The notes beneath the pieces are model-generated. The model worked only from the letters and a program-made list of their open reading frames with translations, was not told the DNA's origin and searched no databases. Position numbers and translations under genes: made by a program. From Branchiostoma floridae (Eukaryota > Chordata > Leptocardii > Amphioxiformes > Branchiostomatidae), in NCBI RefSeq assembly GCF_000003815.2, contig NW_023365762.1, positions 80,490 through 144,489 of the forward strand: a stretch of 64,000 nucleotides of DNA, read 5' to 3'. Below are positions 36,001 to 46,749 of this stretch, piece after piece; position 1 is the stretch's first letter, and each line of letters starts with the position of its first letter.

Positions 36001-36200
36001 CACGCCGCCAAGGCCCGGAGGTGCCCGAAAACAGGCACACGTCCTGCCGGGTAAGGAGGCAGGTTCCGGGAACGCCTGAAGACGGCACATACCAGGAGGA
36101 AAGTCGCACAAAGGACAAGGAACGTCTGCAGAGTCAGCCCAGAGATTTGCAAAATCTCCTGGACGGACCCAGCTATCCACTGGACTGTCGTACCAGCCAT
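30095..36200 (-). CDS. Cytochrome P450, CYP2-clan (complete, 7 exons)
   Basis: Exons 36200-35837, 35561-35419, 34571-34361, 33724-33441, 31969-31784, 31240-31105 and 30273-30095 join with matching phases (1,0,1,0,0,1) to 1503 bp, 500 residues, the usual P450 length. The N-terminus has a membrane anchor (TFLVLCATFLLVCAVF) and a proline hinge (LPPYPAGRVPVFGHL), so it is an ER-anchored monooxygenase. C-helix WGPGYRQRKR across exons 1-2; I-helix AGTETT in exon 4; ExxR as EVMR in exon 5; PERF motif DPERF in exon 6; heme loop FAGG|RRVCPGEQLARM split over exons 6-7, with the Cys ligand in the last exon. Heme-thiolate oxidation of small lipophilic substrates is family knowledge; the substrate cannot be read. 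Introns carry hAT, Harbinger-like, mariner, LINE and fold-back insertions. An extra partial exon-5 copy sits at 32003-32117. A broken paralogue lies at 12288-13525. Confidence 0.93.
30361..30616. mobile_element. Harbinger-like MITE nested at a hAT insertion
   Basis: Long terminal inverted repeats: TTAGGCTTAGGTCACATTT at the left; AAATGTGACCTAAGCCTAA at the right. They extend inward through GGTTTG/CAAACC and CCGG-rich arms. TTA/TAA edges suggest a 3-bp target. It sits inside the 8-bp target duplication of the adjacent hAT-like element. No coding capacity. Confidence 0.75.
30617..31069. mobile_element. hAT-like MITE in P450 intron 6
   Basis: Terminal repeats TAGGGGTGGGTACCGGTAC / GTACAGGTACCCATCCCTA. 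The right flank CGTGTAAC (31070-31077) matches the left flank CGTG (30357-30360) plus TAAC (30613-30616) once the nested MITE is removed. The empty site is preserved in the broken P450 copy (ATACGTGTAGC near 12551). Confidence 0.8.
31437..31763. mobile_element. hAT-like MITE in P450 intron 5, exact 8-bp TSD
   Basis: Terminal repeats TAGTGATGCGTACC / GGTACGCATCACTA, flanked by perfect 8-bp duplications GTTATAAT (31429-31436 and 31764-31771). The homologous intron of the broken copy (near 13319-13330) reads AATGTTATAATAACG with no insertion, an empty site. A poly-G run near 31504 and a 68-codon ORF inside are not meaningful. Confidence 0.92.
32003..32117 (-). pseudogene. Extra truncated copy of P450 exon 5
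   Basis: Minus-strand frame ELDAVVGASLPALSHRSQL then NACLLETMRIRTL repeats the first two thirds of the real exon 5 (31969-31784), then stops abruptly; the downstream half and donor are missing. It shares TGCGGATCCTCATGGTCTCC and the flanking intron GTACCTATT...AGGAAGAAACTG with the broken copy near 13410-13545, so it descends from that paralogue's sequence rather than from the adjacent exon. Confidence 0.8.
32160..33260 (+). mobile_element. LINE 3' end fragment, split by a mariner relic
   Basis: Upstream piece: EIEAGRYNRTPPDD then, frameshifted, FVLECSLYKDLRN. Downstream of the mariner relic: FGTKEDLFKYLMSSSNYDIL then TYFKKREK. This matches the C-terminal layout of the fragment at 43822-44240 ([20 protein letters not shown] ... 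[16 protein letters not shown]). Frameshifts and stops show it is dead. A CAATAAACTG tail lies near 33240. Confidence 0.7.
32452..33033 (-). mobile_element. Mariner-type element, internally deleted
   Basis: TIRs ACGAGGGGCGTGCAATTAGT / ATTACTTATTGCACGCCCCTC, about 35 bp, with TA at each edge. A minus-strand ORF (32848-32549) starts MEPVECRAVIRFLYLKGRTP and contains YDLVIRWHPEFKRG and PRPGRPS, the N-terminal helix-turn-helix region of mariner transposase. The catalytic half is missing. Confidence 0.88.
34033..34175. mobile_element. Fold-back MITE in P450 intron 3
   Basis: Long inverted repeat: GATCTTGCATGGCATAAGAC ... GTCTTATGCCATACAAGATC, arms about 65 bp, nearly perfect, small loop around 34100. 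Confidence 0.85.
34606..34848. mobile_element. Palindromic MITE family M1, copy in P450 intron 2
   Basis: Left arm CATTCTCCTATGCAGAGACA then TACTCTGCTATCTCAACCGT; centre CAGCTGTCAGCCAATCAGAG; right arm shortened. Same family as 43352-43645, 53071-53366 and 54662-54888. Confidence 0.75.
35222..35385. repeat. Dispersed non-coding repeat in P450 intron 2
   Basis: GGTTCTTTAACGTGCGTGGG, CAAACACTGGACCTCCATTT, GAGGGACTTTCCCATGAG and GGATTCGAACTC. Related strings recur at about 61045-61190 and 61325-61440. Possibly a SINE family; the tRNA T-arm-like GGATTCGAA is suggestive only. Confidence 0.45.
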
Positions 36201-37117
36201 TTTCTCACGAATGCAGTGGGTACCCCAGTAAGATGAGAATTAGGCGACCTATGATCTCCACTGTTTGCATAATGTTTACCCACGAAGTGGTCAGGTGAAT
36301 TCGCAGGTACAAAGGCCACAGCAAGTAAATTTTATGGATGACATCCTCTACAGACTGCAAAAAATAGTGAGATAGGGCGAAAAAAAACAAGACGGGTAAA
36401 AAAACAAGATGGATAAATTTTCAAAATAGACCCATAAACATATTGTAACAAGAATTTCGAAGCGATAAAACATAACAGCACAGCTACAAGTCATTCATTC
36501 CTGTATTCAAGACGTGCACTGTTATTGTAAATGTGACACGAGTGTGGTAGATTGGTATTACTTACCAAAATAGCAACTACACTCTTGGCTTCCACCTCAC
36601 AACTATCCAACTTCTACGGTCCTGGTTACCTCGCTAATGTTACTCGCCGTTGACCATCTCCAAAGAAGAAAAAAATTCTTTATTTTCTGAAACCATGCAA
36701 AACATAATGATCGCGCTGATGTCATATGTACAATTTACTTACTGTGGCCTAAGTAAACAACTTGGGCATATTTTCATTTCAGACATTCCATTAACTACAA
36801 AGGGGTGAACGTGGGTCTTTTTTTAGCCAGTTCTGTTAAAAGCTTCTTTCAGTTATAGGTTTTGTACGAAATGTACCAATATCCTGGATTCCAATAAAGC
36901 ATGATATGAGCGAATAAAATTATGAGTGCTTTAGCACCAAATAAGGTGATTTTTGCTGTTGTGTGGTCACACTACAGTTGCTGTACCTGTTATCTCGGTG
37001 GCCAATATATCAATACTGACCAACAGGTGACCCCAGCTTATGTTGGAAGAGTAACCCGGGGATTTGATATGTTCACCCAGAGGCTATCGTTTTAGGGTCT
37101 TCATGAACACTGAAACT

Positions 37118-37390
37118 GATCATGAACTAGCAGGAATCAAGCAGAACCAACCGGAATGAAGAATTTGCAAAATCCGCGCCACATTCGGATGGGAATTCCA
37201 AAATAATGGACCTTTTATCCCCTTCACACGGGAAGGAATGAGCCGAAATGCCGTCAGAATACCTATTCTTTGTCTATTCCTGGGTATTTGTAGTACATGC
37301 TAGACATTCTCACTGCGTTTCAGATGTTCTTGGGGCTACATTCTGACAGGATTTGAATTGGCTTGCTGTTTCGGTTCTCCGTCGAACTGC
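37118..37390. mobile_element. Dispersed element, same family as 19330-20620
   Basis: Two halves meet near 37210: the left half reads CAGGAATCAAGCAG ... CCGGAATGAAG ... GGAATTCC, the right half CCCCTTCACACGGG ... GCCGAAATGCCGTCAGAATAC ... GGTTCTCCGTCGA. Both match lectin-intron segments, here directly juxtaposed. Confidence 0.5.
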
Positions 37391-38302
37391 GGTTATGTGA
37401 ATATATTGGAGTGGCCATATAGAGGTTTTTTCTGAATTCCAGAGTACCACATTCTCAACCACCTTTCCACATCGACGTATATAGTAGTGTGCATATCTGT
37501 TTCCTTTGTAACACTCATAAGTTCTTGTATTACCGGTAGATATTTTTCAATACATTTTTTCCACCTTATAAGTGATACTAGGATACCACATGTGCAATTC
37601 TTTTTACAAATATAAAAAAAAATTTCTTGGCTGTTGTTCAATGTTATGTTGCTTTAATCATTGTTACAGCATTTAAGGTCTGCATTTTGAAAATTTATCT
37701 AAGGACTATTGGATATAACAGGTTCTATGTTGAATAAGCTTATTATATACTAGTTGGTGCAAATGTATGAAAAATAGAGAAACAAAGCAAAGCACTTTTA
37801 TCAGAAATTCTATTATGCATTTATGTAAAAGAATTTTAACATCACTATATTGCAATGCTCTCAGAACATGTCCATCAAATAATGCAACTGCAACAGTATT
37901 GATATACTTCTCCTATAAGATACTTCTCCTATAAGTGCCTAAGTGTATTTAGATCTCAGATCTCATCACAGATAATGGTATATATAATATATTCTTCATC
38001 AACTTGCATTTTTCTATTAATATCTACCTTTCTAAAGGTGAAGAGATTTTTGATGAATTTGAAGGTTTCGACAATTTTGTTTATGATGTATTTCAAGAAG
38101 CTATGTGAAACAATTTGATGGCCCTCAAAAGGATAATGCAATAATTTCTCTACATTTCGTTTCCTTATTAATTAAAAATCCACAATATACCAGCCTTAGA
38201 ACAAATTACTTTTCAAGCATCTTGTGCATAAAATTTTTTCAGCCAATTAATGCAATAATTGCAAAATATCTCTTGTTAGCAGGTAAAATTGAAATTACTA
38301 TA

Positions 38303-38882
38303 ATACGAGAGGCGTTCAATAAGTAATGCCCCTGACCCACTTCCAGTTGTCTGATCTGAATGAAATTTTGCATGTGTAATGATTTATATCTCTATAGGTT
38401 ATGTTGCAAAACACAGCTCTGAACTAATTGTGGTTTCTGATGTACAGGTGTTTAAACTGAGTCAGGTGTGAAATTGAGACAGTGTGAAATGGAGCCAGTT
38501 GAGTGTCGCACAGTGATCCGGTTTTTGTATTTGAAAGCACGCACACAAAAGGAGACTTTTGATGAAATGAAAGAAACTTATGGTGATGATGCCCAATCAT
38601 ATGACCTTGTAAAATGCTGGCATTGTGAATTCAAACATAGAAGTCTGTGGAAACAGCTGCCAGACCTGGTCGTCCCTTTTCTGCCATTGATGAGGCATCT
38701 GTTTGAGGACCAACCTGGGGGTGTTCTACAAAAACGGTGTCCAGAGCTGCATCAAACGATGGGAGAAATACATAACTCTGGGTGGTTCCTATGTAGAAAC
38801 AGACTAATAACTGTGCCAAGTTTCATTAATCTCCTGCTATGGGAAATGGGTCAGGGGCATTACTTATTGAACACCCCTCGTA
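38303..38882 (+). mobile_element. Second mariner-type relic
   Basis: TIRs TACGAGAGGCGTTCAATAAG / TTATTGAACACCCCTCGTA with TA at the edges. Plus-strand ORF from 38489, MEPVECRTVIRFLYLKARTQ, with the same helix-turn-helix region as the copy at 32452; an internal deletion and frameshift remove the rest. Confidence 0.88.
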
Positions 38883-39392
38883 TCTTGTCTAAACCCAGCT
38901 TGATACATGTCCAGACATGTTTTGTTTATGTCTCAGGGGCCTTAACCTTTAACATAATACCCACAATGCATCATTCTGCACATCCACGCAAGTATGAACT
39001 GGCTTATTGCACCACACACTTACCATGGAATTCAGCAATGAAAACTATATATATATATATTTATTTATTTCACAAACTTTTAATATGTGTCAATTATATA
39101 TATATATATTATTCTTAAGTGCTAGAGAAATTTGATAACTCATAACTCTTCAAGTTAAGGAAGAGCTGACTCAGAGGTAGGGATCATAGTAGGCATAGGT
39201 GTCATGTCTGAATTCCAGGGTACCACATTCTCATATATATATATAAAATATATACAACATTGGCAAGAGTTCACCCAATTAGGCATTTCCGAGTCAACTC
39301 AGAGTCTTACTCAGTCCAAGACGAGTTGGTAAATGCATCACATTGTGTAAACCCTAAGCCATTGTGTATCATCTTCATCGGTCCACATGGTG

Positions 39393-42300
39393 CTACTCAT
39401 AGATGTTAGTCTTCTCCACCAGTCGGGTCTTGCGGCCATAGTTCAGTTCTGCACCCCCGGACAGAAGCATGTCAGTGCCTGAAATACAATTTTGCTTCCT
39501 GTTTAGATGTATATAGCCCCCATGTCCCTTACTGGCTAACTTCAACATACAGAAAGCAAAAAACAGATTGAAATTAACATTGAAAAATGTGACTGTTACT
39601 GTCACAGTGACAGTTTTGCAGGATTATGCATGGTTGCCTGACTAAATCCTGAAGAATGTTAAATGTTCACTGCAGAACCCAATCTTTATGTATGAACATC
39701 CAATGGATGGAATCGTGAGGATGGAATCAGCAGATACAAAGTCTGTTGGCAGTGGGCGTTTGGACAAGACACCCCATCCCCACCCGTCCACACTTGGGAG
39801 TAACCCAAAAAGAATGATCAATGAATCCTCTCTTGACAGTGCTGTTATCAACAGTCTCAGGTTTTTACTTTCAAATCCTCTCAAAAATGAAGTGGGTAGC
39901 ACACTTGGCCATTTCAGTGGGTAGTCTCCTTCACAGACTTCGAGCTGGCTTTTATTTAATGAGAGGAGTGGCTGGTTCGTGATTTTCAACACTGAAACGG
40001 GAAAGGGACTTTGCTGTGGAAGGGACTTTGAGAATCGCGAACCAGCCAGGTTAAAGCCAGCCTCACTTGAAGTCTGCAAAGGAGACTATAGGCATGGTTT
40101 ACATTACATAATATTACATATTAGATATAAGTCTGAGGATATGTCGTGTACATGTACAATGTACATACCTGTTGAGAAGGTTGCCTCTGCCGCCAGGAAC
40201 AAACAGACTTTTCCAGCCTCCTCTATGGTCCCCATCCTGCCCAGCAGCTGAGGACAATGAGAACAAGATTTTTAAAAGAACCCAAAAACATCAAAACATA
40301 ATCGAAATGTAGAAGAGAGGCCTAGTGTCTTTCAAGTGCAGACTATGCATGACATTACACTGACTATAACATTCAAACATATAATACACTTGTTTGCTAC
40401 CTCTCAGATTTTATAGTGTTATGGTTTAAAGTAAGAAGACAGAAGCTGGTCAAAAAAATTGCTGCTACCAACTAAACCAAAAATCAGAAAGTTAATTTTT
40501 TAAGTCTGAGTTCAACTCCTAAAAAACTTGTCACAGTCTAGTGTGGGAGACACCAAGTTAAGTTTCCAAACTCAAAAGCATGTTTGGGTCCTAATGTTAT
40601 CAAAACTTTTTTATTAACGTTGTGACATTACAAATATGATAAAAGTATGATAAACTAATGTAAATCAAAATGAAATATCACTAGGCACATGCAAGTACCT
40701 GAGCTTCCTCGCCACCTTTAACCATTGCCTCTGTGTTCCCTGAGGCCTTGGACAGACCATCCCACATGGGGGTCCAGATGTTACCTGGAGAAACACTAAT
40801 CAAAACAACAGAATTTGTTCTGCAAATAAGCTTGTGTCAGGTTGAAAGCACTTAGAGGTGTACAGAGACATGTCAATAAAGGTAAAACATACAGGAAATT
40901 GGATGAAATACTGTAAATGCATTTAAGTTCGTTGGGATTTGATTTCGCGGTAGCGGGAAAAAGGACTTTTCGCGGTGGATTTAAGTTCGCAGTAACACCA
41001 TAGACTGCAGTCTAATACCATAATAGAAAAATGTTCGCGGTGGTTTTGAGTTTGCAGTGAAGTGGTCACCACGAAAACCGCGAACATTAATCCACCGCGA
41101 ACATTTCTGCATCTACAGTAACATGGCAAGATGTTTAAGACAGCATCCGCTTTCTTTTGTCAGTGGCTTAAAAGAGTCTGATGTCCAACAGGTACTAAAT
41201 AAATACTTTTACCTTGCTTTTGTACAGTATAAATGAAGCAAAAAAGTATCATAATACAAAAATTATATAGAGCTAGCACAGATAGTAACCCCCCAAGTAT
41301 GCACAAGATTGCTTATTACAGTATAATACTGGGGGTCTATTTAGATGCATTCTATGAGGGTGATGGATTTGATCTGGCAGTATTATGTATAACTTGAAAA
41401 AGCTATCACCAATTAATTATTCAATCTGTCTGATCTAAGAAGAAGGTACTCACGTATTCACACGAACCCCATATTTAGCCTCATCTACAGCCAAGGCTCT
41501 GGTAAGAGATGTGATACCTCCCTGCAAAAGGAATAACAAGATTTCCTGGATCAAGATGCTAAGATGCTAACCAACTGTGCTTTCCTCTCATCTTTAAATC
41601 TCCTATTTTGTCTTTTTCAATGGCTGTCTGTAATCTGTCAACGATCTCCAATTGTAAGTCAACAACTTTTTCTTAAATCTTAATTCCATTTACCATTAAC
41701 GGGCCATCTTTTTTTTTTCAATTGCCAAACAAAATTGAGTCAAGTAATACATGTAAATGCATTTAAATTCGCGGGGATTTAATTTTGTGGTAGCAGGAAA
41801 AAGGACTTTTTGCAGTGGTTTTAAGTTCGCGGTAGCACCATGCACTGTAGTCTCTTAATGCCATGGAAAAATGTTCGTGGTGGTTTTAAGTTCGCGGTGA
41901 AGCGGACACCGTGAAAACCGTGAACATTAAACCACAGCGAAAGTGTCTGCGTAAGGCAGTCTCATTGTTACCCTGAGGAAGGTGACAGATGGTCACAGAA
42001 ACAGCTTTATATAGACATTTGGTTATAATCACAAAAAACTTAATAATCCATGATTTCAATACCTTAGTTGTTACATAGGCACAGGCATGAGTTTGTCCTA
42101 TGATTCCCACCAGACTGGACATGTTGATGATGTTACCCTGGGTCTTCCTGAGATGTGGGAGGGCAAACTGAAAAACAACAAAGCAAAGTAGGTTTCAGTG
42201 TTATAAGATATTCCCATTTGAAATGTTTAGAAAAAGATAAAATATACAAAATAATTTAACTTAATAGACAGTTAAGACTAAGATGTACCTTGGAAGCGAT

Positions 42301-45300
42301 GAAGTAGCTGACCAAGTTCAAGTTGAGAAGTGATCTGAACTCGTCCACAGATGTGTCATCTATGGTCTGTTCAGGGGGGTCTAAATCAAGACAGATATGG
42401 GCAAATGTCAGAATTGCATCTGGCATGATTCTACAATGTACCCAATAAACATACAGATCCCAAATGACAGAAATTTCAAATTCAATACGCTAGATATGTG
42501 TTACGGTAGCATCACATTGTGATCCTAAATTCAGATTAATCTGAAGTAATCTGAATTCACAATAAAAAGTTCTGACTGTCTTTGAAGAGAATATCTTCAC
42601 AGTCTCTGGCTGGGATCTCTACTAGCTGAGTGTTGATGATTCTTCCATATTATCATCTCTAACCTGACAGAAACTTTTTTCAATAGCCTCATAATGAACT
42701 TGAAGAAAATTACAACTTAACAATAAATTCCCAACTTACGCATGCCTGCATTGTTGATCAGACAGTCAATTCTCCCATACTTCTCTACTGTCTTGTCAAT
42801 CACATTCTGAAAATGCATAAAAAATAAAACAAATTGTGATGTGAGAGCACTGAAAATATTCACCCCCACCCCACCCCAAATAAGGTAAATCCACAAGCTC
42901 ATTCTTGGAAGTGTTTTCCATTGAACATATTTCTATCAATGAAATTAGGATTGTAGAGTGACCTTTATTTGCCCATACAATATCAGAATTATTAAATAGA
43001 AAAATTTCAAACTTCTAATTTAAAGATTTTCAGATTCCTCTTTTGCAGTATACATAGTATACACTGTAAATACAGAAACTTTCGCGGTGGTTTAATGTTC
43101 GCGGTTTTCGAGGTGGCCGCTTCACTGCCAACTTAAAACCACCGCGAACATTTTTCCATGGCACTAAGAGAAAGCAGTGCATGGTGCTCACCGCAAACTT
43201 AAAACCACTGCGAAAACTCCTATTTCCCGCTACCGCGAAATTAAATCCCCGCAAACTTAAATGCATTTACAGTAGCTGCAAGAGGGCTTAGAGTTGTTGA
43301 GGGTCCTGGGAATGAGAGCCCCTTATCTGTCCTAATAACCCTGAGAACAAGCATTCTCCCATGCAGAGAGCAGTCCAACGGCACCAGGAAACCGCCACTT
43401 ATCTGTACTCTGCTATCTCAACCGTCATCATCAGTTCCTGACCGCCCTGCTTATAAATATTAATGAGTGTACCCTTATATAGGCGAGATCCCATTTGTAA
43501 ACTGGAAGCCCTATTCTCTGATTGGCTGACAGCTGGTTTGTGGCGACACCAACAAGAACGTTTGTTTATGGTGACGGTTGAGATAGCAGAGTACAGACAA
43601 GAGACAGTTTGCTGGCGCTGTTGGATGTCTCTGTGTAGGAGAATGGGAACAAGCTGCCCATCTTACCCTGATATCCTCTTCCTTAGTGACATCACAGGGG
43701 ATGAAGAGAGCCTCCCCTGGTCCTGATGTGTTCATCTCTGATTCAAGCTTCTTCCCTGCTTCCTCTAGTACAATTACAACAACAGCAGAATGTTTCTTTA
43801 CTAACACCATACTGCAGTATGCTAAACACCGCATATAAACTAAACATAGAAGCCGGAAGATATTCTAAAATTCCCCGTGACCAGAGGTTTTGTCCATTCT
43901 GCCCAAATGAGATCGAAGACGAACGTCACTTTGTTATGGATTGTTCTCGATATAATGATAAACGTACAGAGCTGTTCACATTACTTTCCGCTTGCTCTAA
44001 AGACTTTGCTACTCTCTGTTCGATAGATAAATTTAACTACATTCTGGGAGGCGATAATCCTCACTGTGTACAAGTAGGTAAATATATCCACGATTGTTTA
44101 TACCGTAGAACCAATAGTGTAAATGACGTGCTATACCCTTTATGTTAATGTATCCATACCTATAGATATCCATATATGTGTGTTTAGTTGTACTGTAAGT
44201 AGTGTTACACATGTAGACCTTACTTTTGTCGTGTCAATAAAGATTGTATATATGAATGCATTAGCACAAGTGACCACAAAAATGGGTCCAATAATATGAA
44301 ACTTGTACATATGACAATGACCATGTGTGATGTTCTGGATATACAAGGCATTTCATATGCAATTACGATTATAAAAATATGCAAACCTTTTTATTTATAA
44401 ACTCATTTCAAGATAGAAGAAATTTCTGGCTGCCTTATTGAATCCTCTTGGTGTTCAGCTTGCAGCATGGGAAGTTTTTTTTACAACTAGAACTAGAACC
44501 TTTTCTTTTTAGCTCAACAGACAACAGGACAATAGGATAATGAATTCTTTTTGTTCATATTTGATCACACATTGATCCACAAGCTAGTGTGCTTGTCGCA
44601 TATTACAGCATGGTGGCCCGTTACACTAAAATGCACTAATTAGAGTCCTATTGTTCTCCCAAGGGTATCACATAGAATATGATATCATTTATAAATGTCC
44701 TTGTTACGTAATACAGTGGATAGACACATTTGTACATTGTTATACCAAGGACATTTGAAGGACATCTATAGATTGCATATAGAAGTCCTTTGGTGTAACA
44801 TTATATAGCGCGACAATATAATGACCTTGGCCGCACTTACCTACTCTCCAAGCAGAGGTTAGGCTCCGGCTGTTTTTTTTTACGTTTTTTTTTAGTCGTT
44901 TTTATCCCGCTTTCTATTTTTTTTTATATCTTGCTGTGTCGTTTGGCCGGCGTACGTCAAGAAAAATGACAAAATAGAATGCCCGATAAAAACGACTAAA
45001 AAAACGTTAAAAAACAGCCGGAGCCTAACCTCTGCTTGGAGAGTAGCACTTACCCCCTCTTGAGCAAAATACAACCTTCGATCCGCCATGTTTCACTGCA
45101 ATGGAATGGAAAGCGACAGAAAAATGCCAACCATTAGATTAGTTTCAGAATACAAATGTACAAAGATAAATAATGGCAAATCATGAAATAAGTTTATAAT
45201 GTAGAACACTATTCACTTCTCTTAGTCCTTGAGACTGTACATGCAATTACTAGTAGCCTTCGGGCATGATTTTGCAAATACTGTAAATGCAGAAACTTTC

Positions 45301-45987
45301 GCGGTGGTTAACGATTGCAGTTTTTCGGTGGGAAAAATTAACCGAAAATATAACCTTCTCGGCGAAGGTAATTATACATGTACACATTGACATTGAACAA
45401 GAACAGGTATATCAATGATATACTGAATAAAGAACTATGCATTCATACATTGACTTTACATCGTCTATTCATTATGTCCGAGCTCCTCCCATTTATTAGT
45501 TGATTATTGCAGACACAAAAAGCGTTTTCAAAAGCGTTTAAAGTCCGTCTTGGAGACTTTGGCCAAAATAATCACCGCCACGCCCCCTTTCAGATATTAG
45601 ATTTCAAACTCACGATAAAAATCGTTTCTTATCGTATTTCTATGAAACAGTTTGTGTCAACTCCAATGTTTGTGTCTATTTGAGTAAAATCTGCTGGGCG
45701 TGTATTGATATTGCTTGGGTTTGATAATATAGCGGCAACTTCAGAAGACAGCAAATCTTGTGTCATGTGACATGACAGGAAAGGAAGACAAACAAAACTT
45801 TGCTTTCCACCACCGATAAAAAACTTTCTTGTACTTCTTTAGTGTCCTAAGACATACAAACTTTCTCCACAAGCCTTCTTAAACATCAGAACTTACCGAA
45901 AGCCCTTACGGCGCCTTCTCCAATGCCTTTGGAGCCACCAGTAACGATGACAACTTTGTCTTTGTATCTGAGTCCTCCTTCCGCCAT
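39393..45987 (-). CDS. HSD17B14: 17beta-HSD14-like short-chain dehydrogenase (complete, 10 exons)
   Basis: Exons 45987-45897, 45095-45054, 43764-43667, 42806-42740, 42380-42289, 42167-42063, 41521-41454, 40795-40699, 40247-40169 and 39478-39393 join in one frame: 825 bp, 274 residues (human HSD17B14 is about 270). SDR motifs in order: cofactor glycine loop [12 protein letters not shown] acidic turn, NNAG, catalytic Ser in [13 protein letters not shown] as YxxxK, and SPGNIWTP after the active site. It ends [16 protein letters not shown], like the human C-terminal GGAELGYG. It should act as a cytosolic NAD-dependent oxidoreductase on hydroxysteroid-like or sugar substrates; the substrate is inference. 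Exon 8 uses acceptor GATTAG at 40796, since a later AG would give a stop. Exon 2 is only 42 bp, and its donor is duplicated by a transposon. Introns hold MITEs and a LINE fragment. Confidence 0.93.
39928..40090. mobile_element. Fold-back MITE in HSD17B14 intron 9
   Basis: Arms TAGTCTCCTTCACAGACTTC ... GGCTGGTTCG and CGCGAACCAGCC ... GAAGTCTGCAAAGGAGACTA; short loop with GGGAAAGGGACTTTG. Confidence 0.8.
40909..41120. mobile_element. MITE family M2 (TACTGTAAATGC ends), copy 1
   Basis: Left end TACTGTAAATGCATTTAAGT, right end TTTCTGCATCTACAGTA. Inside are repeated TTCGCGGTGG and CCACCGCGAAC motifs in both orientations. Intron 7. Confidence 0.8.
41749..41953. mobile_element. MITE family M2, copy 2
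   Basis: Same layout as 40909-41120 (TAAATGCATTTAAATTCGCG ... CGCGGTGAAGCGGACACCG), with a degraded right end. Intron 6. Confidence 0.7.
43062..43274. mobile_element. MITE family M2, copy 3 (inverted)
   Basis: ACTGTAAATACAGAAACTTT ... TTAAATGCATTTACAGTA, opposite orientation to the two copies at 40.9 and 41.7 kb. Intron 3. Confidence 0.8.
43352..43645. mobile_element. Palindromic MITE family M1, copy beside exon 3
   Basis: Arms CATTCTCCCATGCAGAGAG ... TACTCTGCTATCTCAACCGT and ACGGTTGAGATAGCAGAGTA ... TCTCTGTGTAGGAGAATG. Its right end lies only about 20 bases from the donor of HSD17B14 exon 3. Confidence 0.85.
43822..44240 (+). mobile_element. 5'-truncated LINE 3' end
   Basis: Frame [20 protein letters not shown], then [20 protein letters not shown] and [12 protein letters not shown], stop at 44146. 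C-x2-C ... H-x4-C is the C-terminal zinc-knuckle-like motif of many LINE reverse-transcriptase proteins. An AATAAAG follows near 44237. Inserted in HSD17B14 intron 2, sense to plus, antisense to the gene. Confidence 0.75.
44842..45045. mobile_element. MITE with 9-bp TSD that is a splice donor
   Basis: Terminal repeats TACTCTCCAAGCAGAGGTTA / TAACCTCTGCTTGGAGAGTA extend to about 35 bp including GGCTCCGGCTG. Both flanks are GCACTTACC (44833-44841 and 45046-45054), a perfect 9-bp duplication, which suits Mutator-like elements. On the gene strand the duplicated 9-mer is G|GTAAGTGC, the exon 2 donor. Confidence 0.88.
45281..45345. mobile_element. MITE family M2, partial copy 4
   Basis: TACTGTAAATGCAGAAACTT then TCGCGGTGGTTAACG; the right end is missing. 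Intron 1. Confidence 0.6.
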
Positions 45988-46745
45988 AGTGCAAAGGTTA
46001 TAGGAACGTACTATTCTTCACAAAGGGGTGATTATTAACTGACCAGACAATGAATGTAAAATAGAATTGGTAAAATACGCTTTAATCTCCTAAATCTTAT
46101 TATATGTTATATCATTGTTGTTTAAACTTCATTTATTATGAAAAATTTACGTACAAAGTGTGTTTATTTTATTATCTGTCTCCCCACTTGGCATTGTCGC
46201 ATATCCTAGACTGACCTTTGAACTTCCTTTGAGTTTCCCGCTCTTTTTTGACCGAGTTCTGTCAGAGGAGGATTCAGAGACGAGTCGTCGGCAATTTTAT
46301 CCCATACCACGGTAAGGCACGGTCACCAAAATTGCCACAACGTTGTTTAACAAAACTATTGAACCGAATGCTTGGTAATGTGATTTTGGTACAAGATGAT
46401 CTCCAACGCAACTTGAAAACTGAGTGGTTTTAAATTTCCTGGATCGCGACGCGGCTTCCATCTGTTTCTTGTTATATACTCCAGGAAAAGAAGGAAATGG
46501 GGAGGGGTGGGGTGGGTCAATGGAAAGTAGACTGAACAGGGGATTGGGGATAGAAAATATGGATTGGACAGGAGGGTTGGGTCAAAGAAAAATAAATTTG
46601 ACGGGATTCAAGGTCAAAGAAGAATAGATTTGACAGGGGTTAACCTTAGGTATATAATTAATGACTGCATTGGACAGGAGGGTAGGGACAAACAAACATG
46701 GATTGGACAGGGGGTTTGGTCGGATCAAAGAAATCTGGATTGGAC
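45988..46745. other. Upstream of HSD17B14-like gene
   Basis: Would contain its promoter; no TATA or defined element seen. From about 46540 to 46750 there are loose repeats of GGATTGGACAGG and GGTCAAAGAA. A 61-codon plus ORF at 46248-46433 is not supported. Confidence 0.35.
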
Positions 46746-46749
46746 AAGT

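Larger units (their letters stand above)
36201..39392. other. Intergenic region between P450 and HSD17B14-like genes
   Basis: Contains the dispersed element at 37118-37390, the mariner relic at 38303-38882, TA-rich microsatellites (39045-39112 and about 39230-39250), and a shared string CTGAATTCCAG(A/G)GTACCACATT at about 37430 and 39208. No gene seen. Confidence 0.5.

Noticed and set aside
46248-46433. 61-codon ORF MTEFCQRRIQRRVV ... divergent from HSD17B14
   Set aside because: Short, no homologue recognised; an overlapping frame with a GTAAGG donor is equally weak.
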